Shown piece after piece: positions 19,888 through 36,739 of a DNA stretch of 64,000 bases. Position numbers and translations under genes: made by a program. Position 1 is the first letter of the stretch. Every line of letters begins with the position of its first letter. The DNA is taken from NCBI GenBank assembly GCA_963707445.1, contig CAVPPW010000034.1, forward strand, positions 20,647 to 84,646, given 5' to 3'. This stretch comes from JALORV01 sp963707445. GTDB taxonomy: Bacteria > Pseudomonadota > Gammaproteobacteria > Burkholderiales > Burkholderiaceae_F. A model generated the notes under the pieces. It worked only from the letters and a program-made list of their open reading frames with translations, searched no databases and was not told the DNA's origin.

Positions 19888-20358
19888 TTAAAAGCGGAAA
19901 TGTGCGAACGCCTTGTTCGCCTCGGCCATGCGGTGCACTTCTTCGCGCTTCTTCATCGCACCGCCGCGGCCTTCCGCGGCTTCCATCAGTTCGCCTGCGA
20001 GGCGCAGCGGCATCGATTTCTCGCTGCGCTTCTTTGCCGCTTCGCGCAGCCAGCGCATTGCGAGCGCCATCCGGCGGACGGGTCGAACCTCGACCGGGAC
20101 CTGGTAGTTAGCGCCGCCGACCCGACGGCTCTTCACTTCGACCATCGGCTTGACGTTGGACAGCGCCGCCGAGAACACCTCGAGTGCGTTCTTGCCGGCC
20201 TTGGTCTCGATCTGCGTCAGCGCGCCGTAGACGATGCGCTCGGCGACGGCCTTCTTGCCGTCCAGCATGATCACGTTGACGAACTTGGTGACATCGGGTG
20301 ACCCGAACTTCGGATCCGGCAGGATCTCGCGCTTCGGAACTTCACGACGACGGGGCAT
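19888..20358 (-). CDS. rpsG: 30S ribosomal protein S7
   Basis: S7 (156 aa), the assembly initiator of the 30S head and, in E. coli, the translational repressor of the str operon. It begins MPRRREVPKREILPDPKFGS and contains NVIMLDGKKAVAERIVYGAL, KSRRVGGANYQVPVEVRPVR and the C-terminal AFAHFRF. Located between rpsL (118-bp gap) and fusA. Confidence 0.97.
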   Translation of the reverse strand: MPRRREVPKREILPDPKFGSPDVTKFVNVIMLDGKKAVAERIVYGALTQIETKAGKNALEVFSAALSNVKPMVEVKSRRVGGANYQVPVEVRPVRRMALAMRWLREAAKKRSEKSMPLRLAGELMEAAEGRGGAMKKREEVHRMAEANKAFAHFRF

Positions 20359-20476
20359 TTCACACCTCTCTTAGCTTCAGTCGTTGAGCGAAGCGTTGCT
20401 CGCGCCTCGCGACGGCGGCTCCATGCAAACGAGCCGCGACTTACTCGGCCGCGCCATGCGGCGGCCGGGTTGGAAT

Positions 20477-20854
20477 TCAGGCGGCCTTCGGACGCTTCGC
20501 GCCGTACTTCGAGCGCGACTGCTTGCGGTCCTTGACGCCCTGCGTGTCGAGGGAGCCGCGCACGATGTGGTAGCGCACGCCCGGCAGATCCTTGACGCGG
20601 CCGCCGCGGATCAGCACGACTGAGTGCTCCTGCAGGTTGTGGCCTTCGCCGCCGATATAGGAGATCACCTCGTAGCCGTTGACAAGGCGCACCTTCGCGA
20701 CCTTGCGCAGCGCTGAATTCGGCTTCTTCGGAGTCGTCGTGTAGACACGCGTACAGACACCGCGCTTTTGCGGGCTGTTCTTGAGCGCCGGGCTTTTGCT
20801 CTTGATGCGAGTCGTTTCGCGCGGTTTGCGCACGAGCTGATTGATGGTTGGCAT
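20477..20854 (-). CDS. rpsL: 30S ribosomal protein S12
   Basis: S12 (125 aa), at the decoding centre. It begins MPTINQLVRKPRETTRIKSK. The streptomycin-contact region reads TTPKKPNSALRKVAKVRL and the second site GGRVKDLPGVRYHIVRG, so both key lysines and the Pro after them are wild type; streptomycin sensitivity is the expectation. First gene of the str operon, about 240 bases downstream of a strong predicted promoter. Confidence 0.98.
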   Translation of the reverse strand: MPTINQLVRKPRETTRIKSKSPALKNSPQKRGVCTRVYTTTPKKPNSALRKVAKVRLVNGYEVISYIGGEGHNLQEHSVVLIRGGRVKDLPGVRYHIVRGSLDTQGVKDRKQSRSKYGAKRPKAA

Positions 20855-20867
20855 ACGCGTCCGTGTT

Positions 20868-20903
20868 CAAAAACCAAAGGGCGCGCCGCCTGAGGCGACG
20901 CGC
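20868..20903 (-). promoter_or_regulatory. GC-rich hairpin with T-rich tract in the rpsL leader
   Basis: On the minus strand GCGCGTCGCC and GGCGGCGCGC flank a three-base loop (one mismatch). They are followed by CCTTTGGTTTTTG only 14 bases before the rpsL ATG. The layout resembles an intrinsic terminator or attenuator inside the str leader. Function inferred only. Confidence 0.4.
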
Positions 20904-21101
20904 GGAAACTCTGAAATTGCGGGACTGCTGTTGCTTCGGCGGCGCGTCGGTTTCTTACCTTGCGCCTCGGACTCGACCCTGTCACGGACCGCGCCGGATG
21001 ACCGGATGGTCCATGGCCGGCCGACTCCGGATCTCCGGGCGTGGCCAGCGACAGGGTGGGGCAAAGAACGCAACGCCCGGGCGGGCGCCGAAAAGCTCGC
21101 C

Positions 21102-21131
21102 ATTATCGCTAGCGAGGCCATTGAGTGTCAA
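21102..21131 (-). promoter_or_regulatory. Predicted sigma-70 promoter of the str operon
   Basis: A perfect TTGACA (21126-21131), an 18-base spacer and GATAAT (21102-21107) on the minus strand. It lies between the rpoC terminator and rpsL, so rpsL-rpsG-fusA-tuf would have its own start about 240 bases upstream of the rpsL ATG. Confidence 0.7.
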
Positions 21132-21166
21132 GGCAAAGCCCGTTCGGTCAGGCTGTGCGGCTCCCA

Positions 21167-21194
21167 GAAAAAACGGCCCGCCGAAGCGGGCCGT
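21167..21194 (-). terminator. Rho-independent terminator after rpoC
   Basis: A 9-bp perfect stem (ACGGCCCGC/GCGGGCCGT) with a four-base loop, followed on the minus strand by TTTTTTCTGGGAG. It lies 18 bases past the rpoC stop. It ends the rif operon and separates it from the str promoter. Confidence 0.9.
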
Positions 21195-21211
21195 CTTACT
21201 TGCCGAACGGT

Positions 21212-25442
<4,231 letters not shown>

Positions 25443-25462
25443 GCGGTCCTCACGTTGTCCGG

Positions 25463-29563
<4,101 letters not shown>

Positions 29564-29734
29564 GGACACTCCGTTCGACGCGGGAGAGATGGACACTGCG
29601 GCCCCATCGGGCGGACGCGGGGACGACAAACGCCACCGCGGGGACAGCATTGGCTGTCGCCCGGGCGGCGTAGGGACGTCCTGCGCGTGCGCTCATTCAG
29701 GGGAAGACTTTGATGTGGGGCCGGCGGCTCCAAA

Positions 29735-29788
29735 TCAAAGGCCTCCCGGCCCTTGATGCGGTCGGCCGGCGCAGCAGACTGCGCCGGC
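29735..29788 (-). promoter_or_regulatory. Twin hairpins in the rplL-rpoB spacer (attenuator / RNA-processing candidate)
   Basis: Two inverted repeats follow rplL on the minus strand. One is a perfect 10-bp stem GCCGGCGCAG/CTGCGCCGGC at 29765-29788. The other is TCAAGGGCC/GGCCTTTGA with one mismatch at 29735-29756, followed by TTTGG. E. coli has a partial terminator and an RNase III site in the same spacer. The equivalence is inferred from position. The rest of the 235-bp spacer shows nothing else. Confidence 0.45.
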
Positions 29789-29798
29789 GGTCCCGCAG

Positions 29799-30185
29799 TT
29801 ACTTCACTTCGACCTTCGCGCCGGCGTCTTCCAGCTTCTTCTTTGCAGCGTCGGCGTCAGCCTTGTTCACGCCTTCCTTCACGGGCTTCGGCGCGCCGTC
29901 GACCAGGTCCTTGGCTTCCTTCAGGCCCAGGCCGGTCAATTCGCGCACCGCCTTGATGACGTTGACCTTGTTCGCGCCGGTTTCGGCCAGCACCACCGTG
30001 AACTCGGTCTGCTCTTCGGCAGCCGGTGCCGCCGCGCCGCCACCCCCAGCCGGGGCGGCCACAGCGACGGTCGCGGCCGCCGCGGAGACGCCGAACTTCT
30101 CTTCCATCAGCTTGATCAGTTCGCTGATCTCGAGCACCGACTTGGCGGCGATCGCGTCGAGGATTTCTTGATTCGAAAGTGCCAT
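29799..30185 (-). CDS. rplL: 50S ribosomal protein L7/L12
   Basis: The stalk protein (128 aa), present in several copies per ribosome and recruiting translation GTPases. The N-terminal dimerisation domain (ALSNQEILDAIAAKSVLEIS), a flexible Ala/Gly-rich hinge and the C-terminal domain (EQTEFTVVLAETGANKVNVI, LVDGAPKPVKEGVNKADADA) are clear. It follows rplJ by 47 bases. Confidence 0.97.
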   Translation of the reverse strand: MALSNQEILDAIAAKSVLEISELIKLMEEKFGVSAAAATVAVAAPAGGGGAAAPAAEEQTEFTVVLAETGANKVNVIKAVRELTGLGLKEAKDLVDGAPKPVKEGVNKADADAAKKKLEDAGAKVEVK

Positions 30186-30232
30186 TTACTTGACTCCTGT
30201 GCGTTGTTTCAGTTCCGGAATTGGGATGGGGA

Positions 30233-30763
30233 TCAGGCGGCCGCCTTTTCCTTGGCGTCACGGACCGCAGCGAGCGTGCGCACCAGGCGCGCCGGCACTT
30301 CGTTCAGGGTTCGAACGAACTGACTGATCGGCGCCTGCATGGTGGCCATCAGCTTCGCCAGAAGTTCGTCTCGGCTCGGCATCGTGGCCAGTGCCTTCAC
30401 GCCCGCCCCGTCCATGACGTAGTTGGGCATCGCACCGGCCTTGACGACGAGCTTGTCGTTGTCCTTGGCAAAGACCGACAGCACCTTGGCCGCCGCCACC
30501 GGGTCGGCGGAAAATCCGTACACCAGCGGCCCGACCAGTTTGTCGGCCAGACCGGCGAACGGTGTTCCGCTCACGGCGCGACGTGCCAACGTGTTCTTCA
30601 GCACTCGCAGTTGGACCCCCTGGCTGCGCGCCTGCTTGCGCAACTTGGTGGCCGATTCCACATCCAGACCACGGTACTCAGCGACGACGATCGTCTGGGC
30701 CGCTGCCACTAGGGCACCGACCTCCTCGATCTTGGCCGCCTTCTCCTGCCGATTGAGACCCAC
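30233..30763 (-). CDS. rplJ: 50S ribosomal protein L10
   Basis: L10 (176 aa), base of the L7/L12 stalk and, in E. coli, translational repressor of its own operon. I chose the GTG at 30763 (VGLNRQEKAAKIEEVGALVA) because it matches the family N-terminus and has GGAG nine bases upstream; a further in-frame start at 30868 would add 35 residues unlike L10. Core motifs IVVAEYRGLDVESATKLRKQ and LRVLKNTLARRAV are present. Confidence 0.93.
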   Translation of the reverse strand: MGLNRQEKAAKIEEVGALVAAAQTIVVAEYRGLDVESATKLRKQARSQGVQLRVLKNTLARRAVSGTPFAGLADKLVGPLVYGFSADPVAAAKVLSVFAKDNDKLVVKAGAMPNYVMDGAGVKALATMPSRDELLAKLMATMQAPISQFVRTLNEVPARLVRTLAAVRDAKEKAAA

Positions 30764-31125
30764 GGTTCTGGCTCCACTCAAAATGTGCTTCGCGTCCGCG
30801 CTTGCGCGCGAGCTAGGCACCGGTTGCACCACCCGGCGACCGAAGCGGACATCCTGAGTGCTCGACAACGCACTTCAAATGCCTTCTCCGGGGCACCGTC
30901 TGCGCTGGATGCCGCCTGCACCTCCATGCCGCCGAGCGTGACAGCGGACACAGAACAGCCGGTGATTAAGGAGGAGGCCATCCGGCGCCGTCGTTGAACG
31001 CTCGCGCCATCGGTGCCTTCCTCATCCAGCGGTCTTTGACAGCAGCGCGCCCGTATCGAATCGCGGCGCGCAGCCCAAAGCCCTTGTGGCCCGGTTGGCA
31101 CCGGGCCGTATGTCTTCCTCTCGAA
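30764..31125 (-). promoter_or_regulatory. Long rplA-rplJ spacer, presumptive L10 leader
   Basis: A 362-bp non-coding stretch. Directly after rplA a perfect 8-bp hairpin GGCCCGGT/ACCGGGCC (31088-31107) is visible, without a T-run. In E. coli this spacer carries the rplJ promoter and the RNA structure bound by L10. By eye I cannot identify a convincing promoter or the L10 kink-turn here. Open frames in it lack any protein-like character. Confidence 0.4.
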
Positions 31126-31821
31126 CTAGCCGTTCAGCGATGCGGCGTCGACGCGTACGCCGATGCCCATCGTGGACGACACTGAAATCTTGCGCAGATA
31201 AATGCCCTTGCTGGACCCCGGCTTTACCTTGTTCAACGCGTCGACCAGCGCCGACAGGTTGGTCTTCAGCCGGTCGACTTCGAACGACGCGCGCCCAATC
31301 GTCGCGTGCACGATCCCTGCCTTGTCGGCACGGAACTGCACTTGGCCCGCCTTGGCGTTCTTGACCGCCTGGACGACATCCGGCGTCACGGTGCCGACCT
31401 TCGGGTTCGGCATCAGGCCACGCGGGCCCAGGATCTGGCCGAGTTGACCGACGACTCGCATTGCATCGGGTGAGGCGATCACCACGTCGAAGTCCATGAA
31501 CCCTTCCTTGACCTTGGCCGCCAGGTCCTCGAAGCCGACGATGTCGGCCCCCGCAGCCTTGGCCTCGTCCGCCTTGGCGCCCTGCGTGAAGACAGCCACG
31601 CGCTTGGTCTTGCCGCTGCCAGCCGGCAGCACGACGGAGCCGCGCACCGACTGATCCGACTTCTTCGCGTCGATGCCGAGGACGACGGCGACATCGATCG
31701 ACTCGTCGAACTTCGCGGTCGCACACTGCTTGACCAACGTCAGCGCATCGCCGACGGCGTAGTGCTTCTGCGGGTCCGCCTTGCTGTGGATGGCCTTGGA
31801 ACGCTTGGATTGCTTCGACAT
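31126..31821 (-). CDS. rplA: 50S ribosomal protein L1
   Basis: L1 (231 aa), which forms the mobile L1 stalk at the E site and in E. coli represses rplK-rplA translation. Diagnostic segments: KFDESIDVAVVLGIDAKKSD, GPRGLMPNPKVGTVTPDV and SSTMGIGVRVDAASL. Its start codon directly follows the rplK stop (TAAATG), consistent with coupling. Confidence 0.97.
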   Translation of the reverse strand: MSKQSKRSKAIHSKADPQKHYAVGDALTLVKQCATAKFDESIDVAVVLGIDAKKSDQSVRGSVVLPAGSGKTKRVAVFTQGAKADEAKAAGADIVGFEDLAAKVKEGFMDFDVVIASPDAMRVVGQLGQILGPRGLMPNPKVGTVTPDVVQAVKNAKAGQVQFRADKAGIVHATIGRASFEVDRLKTNLSALVDALNKVKPGSSKGIYLRKISVSSTMGIGVRVDAASLNG

Positions 31822-32253
31822 TTACAGGCCCTCCACCGTGATGCCCATCGACCGGGCGCTGCCGGCGATCGTGCGCACCGCGGCATCCATGCCGGCGGCA
31901 GTGAGGTCCGGCATCTTGGCCTTGGCGATGTCCTCGGCTTGAGCGCGTGTGATCTTGCCCACCTTGTCGGTATGAGGCTTCGGCGAGCCCTTGTCGATCT
32001 TCGCGGCCTTCTTGATCAGCACGGTCGCGGGCGGCGTCTTCATCACGAAGGTGAAGCTCTTGTCCGCGAACGCCGTAATCACCACCGGAATCGGCAGGCC
32101 CGGTTCCACGCCCTGCGTCTGGGCATTGAACGACTTGCAGAACTCCATGATGTTGAGGCCGCGCTGGCCGAGCGCCGGTCCGATCGGGGGCGACGGATTC
32201 GCCTTGCCGGCCGGTACCTGCAGCTTGATAAAGCCGATGATCTTCTTTGCCAT
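31822..32253 (-). CDS. rplK: 50S ribosomal protein L11
   Basis: L11 (143 aa), at the GTPase-associated centre and needed for RelA-dependent sensing of uncharged tRNA. The start at 32253 (MAKKIIGFIKLQVPAGKANP) has AGGAG seven bases upstream; a longer in-frame form starting at 32283 is not supported. Motifs PSPPIGPALGQRGLNIMEFC and the C-terminal RNA-binding GSARSMGITVEGL are conserved. Confidence 0.97.
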   Translation of the reverse strand: MAKKIIGFIKLQVPAGKANPSPPIGPALGQRGLNIMEFCKSFNAQTQGVEPGLPIPVVITAFADKSFTFVMKTPPATVLIKKAAKIDKGSPKPHTDKVGKITRAQAEDIAKAKMPDLTAAGMDAAVRTIAGSARSMGITVEGL

Positions 32254-32329
32254 GAGTGGCTCCTGTGGGTTCAAGCGCCGCACGATTTCACGCGCGGCTC
32301 CCCGGTTGCTGCGGCTCGCGCCGCGTTCG

Positions 32330-32887
32330 TCAAACCTTCTCTACCTGTCCAAATTCGAGTTCGACCGGCGTCGAGCGACCGAAAATGGTCACGGACACGC
32401 GCAGGCGACTCTTCTCGTAGTTCACCTCTTCGACGTTGCCGTTGAAGTCGGTGAACGGACCATCCTTCACGCGCACCATCTCGCCGACCTCCCATAGGGT
32501 CTTCGGACGCGGCTTTTCGGCGCCTTCCTGCATGCGCATCAGGATCTCGTCGACTTCCTTCTGCGGCAGCGGCGAGGGACGATTCGCGGTACCGCCGAGG
32601 AAGCCCGTCACCTTCGGCGTGCTCTTCACCAGGTGCCAGGCCTCGTCGGTCATCTCCATTTCGACCAGGACGTAGCCGGAATACATGCGCCGCTCGGTGA
32701 TCGACTTCTTGCCGCCCTTGACCTCGACCACTTCCTCGACCGGCACGAGAATCTGCCCGAACTGCGACTGCAGGCTTGCGCGGTTGATGCGCTCCTGCAG
32801 CGTGCGCGCGACGCTCTTTTCCATGCCCGAGTAGGCATGCACGACGTACCAGCGCTTCGTACCCGGACTCGTTGCGATTTCAGTCAT
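32330..32887 (-). CDS. nusG: Transcription termination/antitermination protein NusG
   Basis: NusG (185 aa) binds RNA polymerase and links it to Rho or to S10 on the ribosome. The N-terminal NGN domain (KRWYVVHAYSGMEKSVARTL, YVLVEMEMTDEAWHLVKSTP) and the C-terminal KOW domain (VGEMVRVKDGPFTDFNGNVE) are clear. It starts 13 bases after secE and heads the L11-L1 genes. Intact. Confidence 0.97.
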   Translation of the reverse strand: MTEIATSPGTKRWYVVHAYSGMEKSVARTLQERINRASLQSQFGQILVPVEEVVEVKGGKKSITERRMYSGYVLVEMEMTDEAWHLVKSTPKVTGFLGGTANRPSPLPQKEVDEILMRMQEGAEKPRPKTLWEVGEMVRVKDGPFTDFNGNVEEVNYEKSRLRVSVTIFGRSTPVELEFGQVEKV

Positions 32888-32900
32888 CCTTCTTGCCTCG

Positions 32901-33283
32901 TCAGCGCCAGCTCAGCAGCAGGTCGTACAGGAACCATTCGAGACTCTTGTCGACGATGAACAGGAAAAGCGCCATCAGCACGACGAAACCGAACACGACG
33001 CCAGTCGTGCTGACTGTTTCCTTGCGGCGTCGGCCAGACCACGCGCTTCGTTTCCTGGTACGACTCGCGCGCGTATGCCAGGAAGCGTTTGCCCGGCTCC
33101 GAGAACCAGGCGATCGCCGCACCGGCGGCGAGGCCCACCGATCAGCGCGCCGACGCGCACGAGCGTCGGCTGATCCGTCAGGAAGGTGAACCCGAGGACG
33201 CCAGCTGCCGCTGCGAGCACCGCCACGGCGACGATTGCAAAATCTGACTTGCTGGCTACGGTTTCGACGTTTGGCGTCGTCAT
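32901..33283 (-). CDS. secE: Preprotein translocase subunit SecE (two frame breaks)
   Basis: Essential clamp subunit of the Sec translocon, partner of SecY. The start MTTPNVETVASKSDFAIVAV at 33283 is followed by two N-terminal membrane segments. Then come the conserved amphipathic segment YARESYQETKRVVWPT and the third membrane helix VVFGFVVLMALFLFIVDKSL, ending in LLLSWR. One surplus base in the CCC at about 33134-33136 and one near 33026-33027 break the frame; without them the product is 126 aa, the usual three-helix form. Loss of SecE would be lethal, so error is the likelier explanation. Confidence 0.9.
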
Positions 33284-33324
33284 CTGCTGTTATTCCAGTC
33301 GCCCAGTGAAAGGGCCATTCGCAT

Positions 33325-33400
33325 TGGCAGGGGCAGAGGGAATCGAACCCCCAACCTTCGGTTTTGGAGACCGACGCTCTGCCAGTTGAGCTATACCCCT
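33325..33400 (-). tRNA. tRNA-Trp (CCA anticodon)
   Basis: 76-nt tRNA read on the minus strand. It has acceptor AGGGGTA paired with TGCCCCT, D-arm TAGCTCAACTGGCAGAGC, anticodon loop CTCCAAA and T-arm GGGGGTTCGATTCCCTC, with an encoded CCA end. It lies between tuf and secE, the conserved location of tRNA-Trp in proteobacteria. Confidence 0.97.
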
Positions 33401-33446
33401 ACCGAAACTGGCGGGCGCGGTGTTGGAGCCGCGCCGCGATCTCTCC

Positions 33447-34638
<1,192 letters not shown>

Positions 34639-34717
34639 CGCAGACTCCTGACTGCCCGTTCTTTCTCGTTCTCGCCGCCGGGTCTCGTGAACCGCGGTGG
34701 CCCTTCGCTGCCTCAAT

Positions 34718-34792
<75 letters not shown>

Positions 34793-34860
34793 CTCGCGTC
34801 GTTCGCTCGCGCGCAACGCCGCGCTCGTTGCACTTGTTCGTGTTTCCCCTTGAACATCTA

Positions 34861-34934
34861 TGGAGCGGGTGAAGGGAATCGAACCCTCGTCGTAAGCTTG
34901 GAAGGCTTCTGCTCTACCATTGAGCTACACCCGC
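34861..34934 (-). tRNA. tRNA-Gly (TCC anticodon)
   Basis: 74-nt tRNA on the minus strand beginning GCGGGTGTAGCTCAATGGTA, with anticodon loop CTTCCAA and acceptor pairing GCGGGTG/CACCCGC, plus encoded CCA. The outermost pair of the anticodon stem is a G-A mismatch. Second tRNA of the cluster. Confidence 0.96.
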
Positions 34935-35009
34935 TCGATCAACTCCTGCTCAAAGCTGCGATCCCTGCAGCGGGTGACTCAATCACTTGCATGCCGCACG
35001 CTTGGATGC

Positions 35010-35095
35010 TGGTGGAGGAGGTTGGATTCGAACCAACGTAGGCGTAAGCCAACAGATTTACAGTCTGCCCCCTTTAACCACTCGGGCACCCCTCC
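35010..35095 (-). tRNA. tRNA-Tyr (GTA anticodon)
   Basis: 86-nt class II tRNA with a long variable arm, on the minus strand. It begins GGAGGGGTGCCCGAGTGGTT, with anticodon loop around CTGTAAA, T-arm GGTTCGAATCC and encoded CCA. First gene of the tRNA-tuf operon; its 5' end is 14 bases from the -10 box of a strong promoter. Confidence 0.97.
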
Positions 35096-35109
35096 GCGGC
35101 GAACCGCAA

Positions 35110-35138
35110 ATTATGGTTGTGCAACAAAGGCTTGTCAA
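35110..35138 (-). promoter_or_regulatory. Strong sigma-70 promoter of the tRNA-tuf-secE-nusG operon
   Basis: Perfect -35 TTGACA (35133-35138), 17-base spacer, -10 CATAAT (35110-35115) on the minus strand, followed by a GC-rich discriminator (GCGGTTCGCCGCGG). A GC-rich discriminator next to tRNA genes is typical of stringently controlled promoters; that part is inference. Confidence 0.85.
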
Positions 35139-35325
35139 ACCGACGCCCATTCGGTGCACTGCGGCACGCGGACATCGCTTCCGGTCGCGCGCGTAAGGTC
35201 AAGCCTTAATCTCGAATCCGGACCGGCCTAACAGGATCTGGAAGGTGTGTTGGCGCACACTAACTTTGTGCAGGGCTGCCTTTAGAGTCATTGCCACCTT
35301 GACTCTGGCCGCTACGCCCGGATAG

Positions 35326-35340
35326 TTGTGCAATGCACAA
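35326..35340. repeat. 15-bp palindrome over the GNAT start codon
   Basis: TTGTGCA-A-TGCACAA is a perfect inverted repeat that includes the ATG at 35333. The half-site TTGTGCA also occurs at 35266-35272 and at 35117-35123 inside the spacer of the tRNA-tuf promoter. It could be an operator; no regulator is identified. Confidence 0.4.
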
Positions 35341-35971
35341 AATCCATTTACGAAACGAAACGGAAGAGCGAGCGCGGACGCAAGTAGCGGCTCGCGACAA
35401 CCTTGGGGAGACGGCGGGTGACGATCTCGTCGCGCAGTTCGGGCCATCGCACCGCTCCCGCATACTGGCCCATCTGATCGCGCTGCCCGAGGAAGATCGG
35501 CGCCTGAGGTTTGGCCACCAGATCAGCGAGGCGTCGATGGCTCGCTACGTCCGTGGCATCCGCTTTTTCCGGGATGCGGCCTTCGGCGTCATCGACTCAC
35601 AGGGTCAAGTGCTCGGATTCGGGCATCTGGCCATGAGCGACCGCGAGGCAGAATTCGCACTCTCGGTATCCAGGGCAGCGCGACGGCGTGGAATCGGGCT
35701 CGAACTCTTGCGACGGGCGGGCGAGCACGCCCGGAACCGCGGGCACCGCGTGATGACAATGGTTTACATGCCCGAAAATGCAGCGCTTGCTGCTCTTGCG
35801 CAGAAGGCTGACATGCACGTCGTCCGCGAGCCGTCAGAGTGTCGTGCGTACGTCGGTCTCGAACCCGGCACGCCGGCATCATTGTTGGAAGAAGCCTGGC
35901 GCGAAACCTTCGCGGCGATCGACCTCGGGCTAAGACTGGGCCGCGCCGACGCAACCGTCACATCTGCTTGA
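35333..35971 (+). CDS. GNAT-family N-acetyltransferase
   Basis: Probable acetyl-CoA-dependent N-acetyltransferase (212 aa), substrate unknown. The GNAT core lies at about residues 65-165: FRDAAFGVIDSQGQVLGFGH (beta strands), the acetyl-CoA-binding loop RRRGIGLELLRRAGEHARNR (a Q/RxxGxG/A-type motif) and the later VYMPENAALAALAQKADMHV helix. It is the first plus-strand gene after the translation cluster and stands alone. Its 3' end overlaps the convergent response-regulator gene by 14 bases. The start lies inside a 15-bp palindrome; a downstream start cannot be excluded because the first ~30 residues are not family-like. Confidence 0.85.
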   Translation: MHKIHLRNETEERARTQVAARDNLGETAGDDLVAQFGPSHRSRILAHLIALPEEDRRLRFGHQISEASMARYVRGIRFFRDAAFGVIDSQGQVLGFGHLAMSDREAEFALSVSRAARRRGIGLELLRRAGEHARNRGHRVMTMVYMPENAALAALAQKADMHVVREPSECRAYVGLEPGTPASLLEEAWRETFAAIDLGLRLGRADATVTSA

Positions 35972-36725
35972 ACAGGTGCGTGTAGTTGCGGCTGACTTCG
36001 AGCTTGTCCTGCCGGCCCTTGACCTGCACCAGCTGACGCCCGCGGAAGTCGCGGGTCACGCCTGCAATGGCGTCGACGTTCACGATCGTCGAGCGGTGGA
36101 TCTGCCAGAACTTTTCAGGGTCGAGCTCCTCGACCAGTTCCTTGATCGGTTTGCGAATCAGCGCTTCCACCGACTCGGTCTGCACGCGCGTGTACTTCTC
36201 GTCGGACGTGAAGAACAGCACGTCGGCGACGGGGATCAGCTTCAGCTGTTGCCCGACGCTGGCCTGGATCCACTGCAGCCGGCCTGATGTACCGGGCGAG
36301 GCCCCGACAGGATCGTCGAGCTTTTGTGCCAGTCGCGTCAGCAGCTCACGCAGGTCGCTCGGTGGTTGCCCGAGCCTTTTCTTCAGGCGGGTGACCGTCA
36401 GCTCGAGACGCTCTCGCTCGGCCGGCTTGAGGACGTAGTCCACCGCGCCCTGTTCGAACGCCTCGACCGCGTACTCGTTGTAGGCGGTGATGAAGACGAC
36501 ATGACAGGCGTCGCCTATGGCGCGCGCCGCCTCGATGCCGGTCATGCCCGGCATGCGGATATCGAGAAACGCCAGGTCCGGGGCATGTTCGCGAACTGCG
36601 GCGACGGCTTCTTCGCCGTTCTTGGCCTCCGCCACGACCTGAAGGTCCGGCCAGACCTCGGCCAGCCGCGCGAGCAGCTGTTCGCGCATCAGGCGCTCAT
36701 CGTCCGCAATGATTGCCCGTGTCAT
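35958..36725 (-). CDS. LytTR-family response regulator
   Basis: DNA-binding response regulator (255 aa). The receiver domain covers residues 1-~120, with acidic pair D8/D9, phospho-acceptor D55 in FLDIRMPGMTGIEA, ITAYNEYAVEAFEQGAVDYV and the conserved K of YVLKPAE. A short linker leads to a LytTR DNA-binding domain (~150-255: LIPVADVLFFTSDEKYTRVQ, FWQIHRSTIVNVDAI, VSRNYTHLFKQM). The kinase gene ends 14 bases upstream, so the two form an operon and a cognate pair of the LytS/LytR, YehU/YehT type. Targets are unknown. Its 3' end overlaps the GNAT gene. Confidence 0.95.
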   Translation of the reverse strand: MTRAIIADDERLMREQLLARLAEVWPDLQVVAEAKNGEEAVAAVREHAPDLAFLDIRMPGMTGIEAARAIGDACHVVFITAYNEYAVEAFEQGAVDYVLKPAERERLELTVTRLKKRLGQPPSDLRELLTRLAQKLDDPVGASPGTSGRLQWIQASVGQQLKLIPVADVLFFTSDEKYTRVQTESVEALIRKPIKELVEELDPEKFWQIHRSTIVNVDAIAGVTRDFRGRQLVQVKGRQDKLEVSRNYTHLFKQM

Positions 36726-36739
36726 ACGGGCATTATGCG

